Shown here in pieces: positions 1-7,034 of a stretch of 25,089 nucleotides of DNA. Source of the DNA: Bacteroidales bacterium UBA3543 (GTDB lineage Bacteria; Bacteroidota; Bacteroidia; Bacteroidales; UBA932); the NCBI GenBank assembly GCA_002376715.1, contig DFOK01000042.1, forward strand, positions 1 through 25,089. Direction: 5' to 3'. A program made the translations under genes and the position numbers. The notes below the pieces were generated by a model. The model made no database searches and was not told where the DNA came from. It saw only the letters and a list, made by a program, of their open reading frames with translations. Each line of letters begins with the position of its first letter. Position 1 is the stretch's first letter.

Positions 1-166
1 CATCCGGACCCGCTTCCGGTTGTCTCGAGATAGCTTCAAGCGCCGATTTTCCAATTAAACTGATACCGAAAGCTGCTGCGATTACAGAAACAATAACTCC
101 TGCAACGGGAGCTCAAGCGGCAGAAGCAGCAACTGCTTGTAGCAAAGTAGAAAAAAGTAATTTCAT
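1..166 (-). CDS. atpE: ATP synthase F0 subunit c, N-terminal part, with an in-frame TGA
   Basis: The minus strand from an ATG at 166 encodes the start of the proteolipid c subunit that forms the rotor ring of the F0 motor in the inner membrane. After a hydrophobic N-terminus (MKLLFSTLLQAVAASAA), codon 18 is TGA at 113-115. The same frame then continues through a second hydrophobic stretch into GKSALEAISRQPEA, which matches the conserved polar-loop RQP signature. The reading frame is kept on both sides, so a single substitution explains the stop better than an indel. No ATG, GTG or TTG follows the stop in this frame inside the window. The gene runs off the left edge, so the essential carboxylate of helix 2 is not visible. 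The glycine-rich helix-1 motif is weaker than usual. It follows atpB by 40 bases, as expected in Bacteroidota. Confidence 0.8.
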
Positions 167-206
167 AATCAATCTTTTTTAGTGTAATTAATTTATTATT
201 ATAATG

Positions 207-1265
207 TTATGAATTTCTTGCCATTCCAATAAAGACTGACGATAACAGGGTAAAAATAAAGGCTTGAATAAAGGCCACCAACAACTCCAAAAACAAAATA
301 AACACGGAAAAAAACACCGATACCGCCGTCATTGATGAACTGATGGCTGCACCCATACCCGCCGTAATGAAAACAATCGAAACCAATCCCAACACAATGG
401 CGTGACCACCCATTATATTCGCAAAAAGACGAATCATCAAGGCAAAAGGTTTGGTAAACAACCCCACAATCTCAATTACAGGCATAATGGGAAAAGGCAC
501 TTTAAGAAAAATAGGTACGTCAGGCCAGAATACACTCTTATAGTACTCTTTTGTTCCGGTTAGGTTGATGGCCAAGAATGTCCCGATAGCCAGCACCATA
601 GTCACCGCGATATTACCCGTCACATTTGCACCGCCCGGGAAAAAGGGCACCAATCCCAGCACATTATTGAAGAAGATGAAGAAGAAAACCGTCAACAAAA
701 ATGGTGCATACCTTTTATAGTCGGCACCCACCGAAGGTTTTATTATATCATCATGTATCATCATGATAAACATCTCCATCATACCCACAAAACCCTTATT
801 CCCTTTCATCGGTTCACGTTTAATTACACGCGACACACACAATAAAGTAATGATAAGCACAAGAGACGAAAGAATCAGTGAAGCCGCATTTTTGGTAAGC
901 GACAAATCAAGCGGTCGGGTTTCGCTTCCATCCCTACCCATTTCCACGATTTTCCCTTTATATTTCCCATCGGTAGCAATCTGAAAACCTTTATAATTCT
1001 TGTTTCCACGATCTAACTTATAAGAAAGAAAGAGGTGTACCCCCGATGTTTTGCTATACAATATTACCGGTAGAGGGATGGAAACATGCCAATCTTCGGA
1101 ACTCAGCAGAGTCCATTCATATGTATCTGCCAGATGCTCCAAAATAAACTCTTTCACATTAAACTTTTCCTGAGCAACGCTGTCAGTTTGAGCATTCGCT
1201 CCCATCGAAAAGAGAAGAACGATGAGAAGAATTATCGGCTTATATGTTATATGAAGTTTCTTCAT
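207..1265 (-). CDS. atpB: ATP synthase F0 subunit a
   Basis: This is the stator subunit a of F0, which forms the proton half-channels next to the c ring. The 352-residue protein opens with a signal-peptide-like segment (residues 1-25, ending ANAQ) and an extra periplasmic N-terminal domain of about 100 residues, a form typical of Bacteroidota. Membrane segments follow from about residue 127. The diagnostic helix contains FALMIRLFANIMGGH, with the essential arginine at residue 279. The C-terminal helices (FILFLELLVAFIQAFIFTLL) complete the channel. It lies between the four-helix membrane gene and atpE in the minus-strand operon, with short spacers. The start is ATG at 1265. Confidence 0.97.
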   Translation of the reverse strand: MKKLHITYKPIILLIVLLFSMGANAQTDSVAQEKFNVKEFILEHLADTYEWTLLSSEDWHVSIPLPVILYSKTSGVHLFLSYKLDRGNKNYKGFQIATDGKYKGKIVEMGRDGSETRPLDLSLTKNAASLILSSLVLIITLLCVSRVIKREPMKGNKGFVGMMEMFIMMIHDDIIKPSVGADYKRYAPFLLTVFFFIFFNNVLGLVPFFPGGANVTGNIAVTMVLAIGTFLAINLTGTKEYYKSVFWPDVPIFLKVPFPIMPVIEIVGLFTKPFALMIRLFANIMGGHAIVLGLVSIVFITAGMGAAISSSMTAVSVFFSVFILFLELLVAFIQAFIFTLLSSVFIGMARNS

Positions 1266-1286
1266 CTAATTTCTAATTCACTCAAG

Positions 1287-1703
1287 TCACTCAAGCGGCT
1301 TACTTTGAGTTTTCTTATACCTGATATGCTTTTCCATTCGTATGAAAATAATTGTTTCCCAAATTAGGTAAAGCAGATAAAACACCGCAAAAACTATCGC
1401 AAAAGGACGGATACCCGGCTTGTTAATCAGCCAATAAACCATGAGACCGGTAAGCGAAATCAACATTTTCATCACTCGCATCTGCATATACATATTCGAG
1501 GTCTTTGACGGTGTTTTGATAGAAATTCGTCTAAATCTCAAAAATAGTACAACACCCATAAGGTAAAAGAAGAGCGGAATAGCAAAGTATCCTTTCACCT
1601 CTATTTCCGGAAAAAGAAATTTCAACACTATCCATCCGCCCACTCCCAAAACGAGGAATACAAGCGTGTGAATAGTCCAAAATTTATTTACCACCTTTCG
1701 CAT
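1287..1703 (-). CDS. Four-helix membrane protein of the ATP synthase operon
   Basis: A 138-residue protein of unknown function. Its position between atpC and atpB is where Bacteroidota ATP operons commonly carry an uncharacterised membrane gene, functionally reminiscent of the AtpI assembly factor elsewhere, although I see no sequence signature that proves this. Four hydrophobic segments are visible, at about residues 11-31, 38-56, 80-95 and 100-121, with basic residues at both ends (MRKVVNKFW and IRYKKTQSK). I chose ATG at 1703. The longer frame begins with TTG at 1709 and adds only two residues. It ends 21 bases before atpB, so it is very likely cotranscribed. A role in F0 assembly or c-ring insertion is inference from position and topology. 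Confidence 0.75.
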   Translation of the reverse strand: MRKVVNKFWTIHTLVFLVLGVGGWIVLKFLFPEIEVKGYFAIPLFFYLMGVVLFLRFRRISIKTPSKTSNMYMQMRVMKMLISLTGLMVYWLINKPGIRPFAIVFAVFYLLYLIWETIIFIRMEKHIRYKKTQSKPLE

Positions 1704-1718
1704 AAACAAAAATAATTA

Positions 1719-1778
1719 TAGTCTGTAGTATGTAGTCAGTAGTGTGTAGTAAAAATTGTTAGTGTGTAGTATGTAGTT
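1719..1778 (+). repeat. Degenerate TAGTNNG heptanucleotide array
   Basis: The spacer between atpC and the next operon gene consists of 7-base units TAGTNNG on the plus strand. Units start at 1719, 1726, 1733, 1740 and 1747, are interrupted by aaaaattgt (1751-1759), and resume at 1760, 1767 and 1774. Two 18-base stretches (1719-1736 and 1760-1777) are identical except for one base. The last unit runs into the atpC stop codon (TTA at 1777-1779 on the plus strand). The middle dinucleotide varies (CT, AT, CA, GT) while the TAGT core is kept. Confidence 0.85.
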
Positions 1779-2013
1779 AAATGTTTATAAATACACTTAT
1801 CGTGTTGTCTTGTACCTCTACAAAACCACCCTCTATCGTCATTTTTTTAACCTCACCGTCAGTAACAAATGTTAGCGTGCCTTCCGTGAGCGTTGAAACA
1901 AGCGGAGCGTGATTATTCAGCACCTGAAACGGACATAGGGTCCCCGGCAAGGTTACAGAAGAAACTTTGCCGGAAAAAAGTGTTGATTCTATAGTGCGAA
2001 TGACCAATTTCAT
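1777..2013 (-). CDS. atpC: ATP synthase F1 subunit epsilon (short form)
   Basis: The epsilon subunit belongs to the central stalk and couples F1 to the c ring. The 78-residue product contains only the N-terminal beta-sandwich, with the recognisable stretch SVTLPGTLCPFQVLNNHAPL followed by LTEGTLTF. The C-terminal helical hairpin that inhibits ATP hydrolysis in longer homologues is absent, which is normal for Bacteroidota. The frame can also begin at GTG 2016, directly after the atpD stop, but ATG at 2013 gives the family-like N-terminus MKLVIRTIES. The spacing to atpD is three bases, so translational coupling is likely. Its stop codon is part of a heptanucleotide repeat array. Confidence 0.95.
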   Translation of the reverse strand: MKLVIRTIESTLFSGKVSSVTLPGTLCPFQVLNNHAPLVSTLTEGTLTFVTDGEVKKMTIEGGFVEVQDNTISVFINI

Positions 2014-2016
2014 CAC

Positions 2017-3528
<1,512 letters not shown>

Positions 3529-3581
3529 TTACAGAAAACTTAATATTTCACTTAACGATTGGTTGCTTTTGCAACAATCTG

Positions 3582-3589
3582 CGAAGTTA
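3582..3589 (-). promoter_or_regulatory. Candidate -7 element of the ATP synthase operon promoter
   Basis: On the minus strand the sequence reads TAACTTCG, one mismatch from the Bacteroidota -7 consensus TAnnTTTG. It would give a leader of about 50 bases before atpD. No clear TTTG is seen at the expected upstream distance. A small inverted repeat, GTTGC-TTTT-GCAAC (3562-3575), lies in the predicted leader. Confidence 0.4.
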
Positions 3590-3600
3590 CTTTAAATTAA

Positions 3601-3860
3601 CGTTTAAAGAAAATAATTTGGAGAGAAATTGGTGGAAAAATGGGATTATCGAGTAAGGAGTTTTGGGTTATGGAGAAGTTTTGTGTTTTTAGGATAATAA
3701 CTCGATCGAAAAGTGGATAATCTTTAAATTTTAAGGAAAGAGAACTAGAGAGGAATTGGATGGAGAATGGAGGGAAGTTTGAGGTTTTGGCGGGGATTTG
3801 AGAGAATTTAAGAGAGAATTGTTGGGAAACTTTTAGTGGAGTGATGCGAGTGGGAATAAG
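3601..3860. other. Cytosine-depleted, G-rich divergent spacer
   Basis: This is the only gene-free stretch longer than 300 bases (3526-3902). By hand count, the 240 bases 3601-3840 hold 9 C and 75 G on the plus strand. Short purine words such as GGAG, GAGAG and GGGA recur. The longest frame seen (from ATG 3640, 26 codons) does not look like a gene. No tRNA-like fold or convincing terminator was found. It separates the divergent atp operon from the gene at 3903. Confidence 0.7.
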
Positions 3861-3869
3861 GGATTTTTG

Positions 3870-3877
3870 TATATTTG
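3870..3877 (+). promoter_or_regulatory. Candidate -7 promoter element upstream of the ABM-like gene
   Basis: TATATTTG matches the Bacteroidota TAnnTTTG consensus exactly. It lies 25 bases before the ATG at 3903 and predicts a short leader. The -33 TTTG element is not evident in the G-rich upstream sequence. Confidence 0.5.
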
Positions 3878-3902
3878 TTATTAGGATCTAAACGACAAAA
3901 AA

Positions 3903-4256
3903 ATGAGTACTTTTTCAGAAATATGTATTTATGAGGTAAAACCTGCGAGGGTTGATGAATTCGAAAAACTGATTGAGGAAGTTGCAGAACATCATAAATC
4001 CTTTGCAGGTGTTATTGATGTGAAATATATCAAAAGGACACATCGACAAAAGGACTTCAATTCGGTAAAAAATGGAGAACCCGCAATCCGGTTGACAAGA
4101 AAACCGCAAAGTGTAACTTATATTTTATATTGGGAGCTTGAAAACGAATTGATCCACGCCGAAGCCACAAAATCCGGATTGGAAAAATTCTACAAACAAT
4201 TCAACCGTTGTTTAACCACAATGCCGAAAATAATACTTGGAGAGAGGGTAAAATAA
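3903..4256 (+). CDS. Small protein resembling the ABM/dimeric alpha-beta barrel superfamily
   Basis: A 117-residue soluble protein without signal peptide or membrane segments. The N-terminal pattern, a beta strand (SEICIYEVKP) followed by a helix (ARVDEFEKLIEEVAEHHKSF) and a second strand (GVIDVKYIKRT), resembles the ferredoxin-like fold of antibiotic-biosynthesis-monooxygenase-type and related stress-responsive dimeric barrel proteins. A second half-unit is suggested by VTYILYWELENEL followed by a helix. No catalytic residues can be assigned, and many members of this superfamily have no known enzymatic role. It leads a plus-strand group and is followed after 41 bases by the HEFGH-motif gene, so the two may be cotranscribed. 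The assignment rests on pattern resemblance only. Confidence 0.6.
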   Translation: MSTFSEICIYEVKPARVDEFEKLIEEVAEHHKSFAGVIDVKYIKRTHRQKDFNSVKNGEPAIRLTRKPQSVTYILYWELENELIHAEATKSGLEKFYKQFNRCLTTMPKIILGERVK

Positions 4257-4270
4257 ACAATTATTAAAAG

Positions 4271-4280
4271 AGACTAGTCT
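4271..4280. repeat. 10-base perfect palindrome AGACTAGTCT
   Basis: A perfect palindrome sits in the 41-base spacer between the genes at 3903 and 4298. It could be a regulator half-site pair or simply chance; nothing else supports a function. Confidence 0.3.
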
Positions 4281-4297
4281 TAACAACGGATACAATT

Positions 4298-5614
4298 ATG
4301 CATAAGACTATATCCTTAAGCCTAGTAATAATGGCTTTTCATATAATCTTTTTGTCTCAAATCTGTGTCGGACAAACAGATACGATGCTCCACGCAGGAC
4401 AATCAGATACGATATTACGTGCCGGGCAAACTGATACGACATTCAACGTTGTGCAAACAGATACAACATCAATCCAACCGGATCCCTTCCACAGAGAATA
4501 CACTCTTATTTATGCTCTAAAACATGACGTTTTAAACAGTTCGGAAAACTTCAGAACGGGATTAAAACTATTCAGCGATGCCTATTACAGAGGGTTGGCT
4601 CCGAAAATAAAAAATAAAACCCTCAGAATCATTACAGGTATTACATGGTCTTTGGTCGGGAAATGGTCTTCCATGCTATGGCCTCATGAATTTGGGCATA
4701 TGCTTAGAACAAATCAGGTTGGTGGAAAATTCTCATTCGTCAAACTTCAATTTCCCGGAGTACTTGGTAAGTTGGAATTGCCTGCTGATGCCACTCCCGA
4801 TCATCATATCCTGGCGGTAATTGGTGGATTTGAGGCCAACTATTTAATTGCCAGGGATATTCAATATGATTTTTTCAGGTATGACGGCCTTTATAATGAT
4901 GAATATGGGGTTGCTTTCGGAAATCGAATCATGTACCCTCTTTATACTTATGTCTTTGCTCATCAAAGTCCAAAGGACCCTGAAACCTGGAAATTGGAGG
5001 GTGGAGATCCCGTGAATTTTACTAAAATGATTTGGAGGAAAGGAGGATGGGAAGTTTTTAACGCCGATGGCAGTGTAAATCAGGATTTGGTTAAATTTTA
5101 TAATAAGGTCGGAATATTATCCGTTATTTGGAATTTGCTGGATATCAATCTTTACAGGCAGGCCGGAGCCTTTTTTGGCAGTGAGTTAAAGGGAAAAAGA
5201 CCCTACTATTTTGGTAATGAAAACTTTAGTTGGTCATACGGGACTTTTTTCAACACCTCCATTTTAGGCCCTGAGCTCTACTTTAATAATTACTTTAGAA
5301 TAGCAGGCCGATTTTATAATCTCTATTTTAAATACGGTTTCCCTTTTAAAAATAATGGGATTGGTCTTGCTGTACCTGATTTAGTCAAAACAAAAAAGTT
5401 TAATCTGCTCGGTCAGGTGGATTTTTGGTCGCAGGATTTCTACGGGTTCTGCGGGAAGGGATTTGCGTTGAGTTCGACCATGGAGTTTAATGTGGCTGAC
5501 AGATTTAATATTTTAACGCAAATCGGATATAAAACAAAAGGATACCTTGCAGGGAAAACAACTGATGACGGTCTTTTCGGTTATATTGGACTTAATTACG
5601 ATTTTGATAAATAA
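4298..5614 (+). CDS. Exported protein with an HEFGH (HExxH) motif and a barrel-like C-terminus
   Basis: A 438-residue protein that I do not recognise as a named family. Residues 1-25 form a signal peptide, probably cut near VG-QTD. Four degenerate nine-residue repeats of the type GQTDTxxxx follow (25-60). After a hydrophobic segment (IITGITWSLVGKW) comes HEFGH at 130-134, an HExxH zinc-protease signature with the HExGH form common in M50- and M48-like enzymes. GGFEAN at 176-181 could supply a third zinc ligand (Glu179). The last 130 residues alternate polar and hydrophobic positions in strand-like segments (LYFKYGFPF, KFNLLGQVDFW, GLFGYIGLNYDFDK), as in an outer-membrane beta barrel. An outer-membrane or periplasmic metallopeptidase is an inference; a structural pseudo-enzyme is also possible. 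It is followed by another small barrel-like gene. Confidence 0.55.
   Translation: MHKTISLSLVIMAFHIIFLSQICVGQTDTMLHAGQSDTILRAGQTDTTFNVVQTDTTSIQPDPFHREYTLIYALKHDVLNSSENFRTGLKLFSDAYYRGLAPKIKNKTLRIITGITWSLVGKWSSMLWPHEFGHMLRTNQVGGKFSFVKLQFPGVLGKLELPADATPDHHILAVIGGFEANYLIARDIQYDFFRYDGLYNDEYGVAFGNRIMYPLYTYVFAHQSPKDPETWKLEGGDPVNFTKMIWRKGGWEVFNADGSVNQDLVKFYNKVGILSVIWNLLDINLYRQAGAFFGSELKGKRPYYFGNENFSWSYGTFFNTSILGPELYFNNYFRIAGRFYNLYFKYGFPFKNNGIGLAVPDLVKTKKFNLLGQVDFWSQDFYGFCGKGFALSSTMEFNVADRFNILTQIGYKTKGYLAGKTTDDGLFGYIGLNYDFDK
4370..4477 (+). repeat. Four degenerate 27-base coding repeats
   Basis: Four consecutive 27-base units (4370, 4397, 4424, 4451) encode GQTDTMLHA, GQSDTILRA, GQTDTTFNV and VQTDTTSIQ directly after the signal peptide of the HEFGH-motif protein. 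The QTDT/QSDT core is kept and the rest has diverged, which points to old tandem duplication. Confidence 0.8.
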
Positions 5615-5637
5615 GACGTACATCATTATTACCTTTG
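5603..5637 (+). promoter_or_regulatory. Candidate promoter of the small barrel gene
   Basis: TACCTTTG at 5630-5637 matches TAnnTTTG, with TTTG at 5603-5606 (gap 23 bases, slightly long). It lies 26 bases before the ATG at 5664 and overlaps the end of the preceding gene. Confidence 0.45.
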
Positions 5638-5663
5638 CGACTTCGATAATTAAAACCCATAAA

Positions 5664-6218
5664 ATGAATAAGAATATTATTATTTGCCTCTTGGCTTTTT
5701 TATTTAGCGTACAAGCGGTTGGACAAGAAAAAGTAAGAAAATTGGACGTCAGACTTGGCGCAGGTCTTTCATTGTTGGGAACCGGAGATATGAGAACATT
5801 TAATTATGAAAACGAGTTAAACCTGAAGCTTAACAAATATTTCACAAGCTCGGTTTCAATAAACTTGGGACGCAGTAATCGTGGAGACTTCGAGACCGCC
5901 TCATTTACCCAGGGAAATTTGAATATTTTCATCTCGCCATTTAAGAATACCGGACGATTTGACTTCAGACTCGGTACAGGGCTGACTTATTATAATATCT
6001 CAGACGCTTACCTGGCATGGCAATCCTGGAAAAATGGCGTGTTGATTGCGACGAAACATGAATTTGAGAACCGTACTTCCTTTGGATACAATGTAATTCT
6101 CGAAGGCTCATTCCTGATTACCAATAGGTTTTTGATTGGAGTAAAAGCCTTCACTCAGCCCTATCAAAATGGTGATATCAACTCAGGTGTAATGTTAAAA
6201 TTAGGGATGTTACTATAA
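5664..6218 (+). CDS. Small outer-membrane beta-barrel protein
   Basis: A 184-residue protein with a signal peptide (MNKNIIICLLAFLFSVQAVG, then QEK). The mature part consists of amphipathic strand-like segments separated by short turns (VRLGAGLSLLGTG, ELNLKLNKYFTSSVSINLG, FDFRLGTGLTYY, NVILEGSFLITNRFLIGVKAF, GVMLKLGMLL), consistent with an eight- to ten-strand barrel of the porin-like OMP superfamily. No ligand or catalytic residues are apparent. I chose ATG at 5664, because the longer frame from 5547 overlaps the upstream gene and would bury the signal peptide. It follows the HEFGH-motif gene by 49 bases and may have its own promoter. Its substrate or partner cannot be told from the sequence. 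Confidence 0.75.
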   Translation: MNKNIIICLLAFLFSVQAVGQEKVRKLDVRLGAGLSLLGTGDMRTFNYENELNLKLNKYFTSSVSINLGRSNRGDFETASFTQGNLNIFISPFKNTGRFDFRLGTGLTYYNISDAYLAWQSWKNGVLIATKHEFENRTSFGYNVILEGSFLITNRFLIGVKAFTQPYQNGDINSGVMLKLGMLL

Positions 6219-6259
6219 CGAAACGAATAGTGCTGACAACATACGACCACAAATCATTA

Positions 6260-6290
6260 TTGACTATATTGATATTATTTCTTACATTTG
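6260..6290 (+). promoter_or_regulatory. Candidate promoter of the DUF805 gene
   Basis: TACATTTG at 6283-6290 fits the Bacteroidota -7 consensus and TTG at 6260-6262 lies 20 bases upstream. This predicts an untranslated leader of about 105 bases. A second -7-like word, TATTTTTG, is at 6299-6306. Confidence 0.55.
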
Positions 6291-6295
6291 GCAAT

Positions 6296-6342
6296 GTTTA
6301 TTTTTGACAATAAACAAAAGTAGTGGAGACCGGAGACCACTA
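6296..6342 (+). repeat. Two inverted repeats in the DUF805 leader
   Basis: GTTTATT (6296-6302) and AATAAAC (6309-6315) form a perfect 7-base inverted repeat around TTTGAC at the predicted transcript start. TAGTGG (6321-6326) and CCACTA (6337-6342) form a second 6-base stem with a 10-base loop, followed by seven A residues. They could be an operator and a leader hairpin. Neither has a T-tract on the plus strand. Confidence 0.4.
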
Positions 6343-6401
6343 AAAAAACGGGGCGGAACTGAAAAGCCAGACGAGTAAGGGTACTAAAACTTAAATAAAT
6401 T

Positions 6402-6773
6402 ATGAAGTGGTTTGTAAAATGTATGAAACAGTACGCTGATTTTGGCGGAAGAGCAAGAAGAACAGAGTTTTGGATGTTTGTATTATTCAATATTATTTTC
6501 TCTGTAGTTGCATCACTTATTGATAGGGCCATAGGGTTTAAAATAGGTGCTATTCAATTGGGAATTATTGGTCTTATCTATTCACTCGCTGTTTTGATTC
6601 CGGCATTAGCTGTTAGCGTAAGACGTCTTCACGATATAGGCAAAAGCGGCTGGATGATTTTAATTAATCTGATTCCTTTTATCGGCTGGATTTGGTTTAT
6701 AGTTTTAATGGTCAAAGACAGCCAACCGGGAGAGAATCAATACGGTCCGAATCCCAAAGAAGTGACAGCTTAA
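6402..6773 (+). CDS. DUF805 family inner-membrane protein
   Basis: A 123-residue membrane protein of the DUF805 (YhaH-like) family, whose biochemical role is unknown. Family hallmarks are the N-terminal FGGRARRTEFWMFVLFNII, the central SVRRLHDIGKSGWMILINLIPFIGWIWF and the C-terminal KDSQPGENQYGPNP. Hydrophobic segments lie at about residues 24-41, 53-72 and 82-103. It is a single gene with its own predicted promoter, a leader of roughly 105 bases holding two inverted repeats, and a strong terminator 69 bases after the stop. The preceding gene ends 183 bases upstream. Confidence 0.9.
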   Translation: MKWFVKCMKQYADFGGRARRTEFWMFVLFNIIFSVVASLIDRAIGFKIGAIQLGIIGLIYSLAVLIPALAVSVRRLHDIGKSGWMILINLIPFIGWIWFIVLMVKDSQPGENQYGPNPKEVTA

Positions 6774-6842
6774 AACAAAGAAAATCAGCACATAACATAA
6801 ACTATATGCTATAGCGGAATAGTACAGATACCGCACGCATGA

Positions 6843-6873
6843 GGGCGACTAAAAAAGATAGTCGCCCTTTTTT
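6843..6873 (+). terminator. Rho-independent terminator after the DUF805 gene
   Basis: GGGCGACTA (6843-6851) pairs with TAGTCGCCC (6859-6867), a perfect 9-base stem with a 7-base A-rich loop, followed by six T residues. It acts on the plus strand only; the minus strand has no T-tract after the stem. Confidence 0.92.
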
Positions 6874-6943
6874 GTTTCTTATTTTAGTGGAAACGCATAA
6901 ATAGCTACTAGCCGTTTTCCATTGTTTCTTAAACACCAATAGT

Positions 6944-7034
6944 CCCGAACCATGCAACCCGCACCGCGCACCTCGCACCACGAACCCCGAAACCATCACC
7001 TCGCAACCCGTACCGTGCACCCCGCAACACTCAC
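6944..7034 (-). repeat. Thirteen-unit degenerate heptanucleotide array (GTGCGNG)
   Basis: Ninety-one bases divide into 13 units of exactly 7 with no register break. On the plus strand the units begin at 6944, 6951, 6958 and so on to 7028, with consensus CNCGCAC (minus strand GTGCGNG). The clearest are CCCGCAC, CGCGCAC and CTCGCAC at 6958-6978. The last unit covers the TGA stop of the fucosidase (7031-7033). There are no spacers and no coding sense. Confidence 0.85.

Noticed and set aside
92..115. Selenocysteine insertion signal for the atpE TGA
   Set aside because: The possible stem begins directly after the TGA instead of about ten bases later, and selenocysteine in a c subunit has no precedent that I know of.
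3640..3720. 26-codon frame in the C-poor spacer
   Set aside because: Too short, with no ribosome-binding or promoter context, and the base composition is abnormal throughout the region.
6944..7034. CRISPR-like array
   Set aside because: The units are 7 bases and contiguous, without spacers or cas genes.
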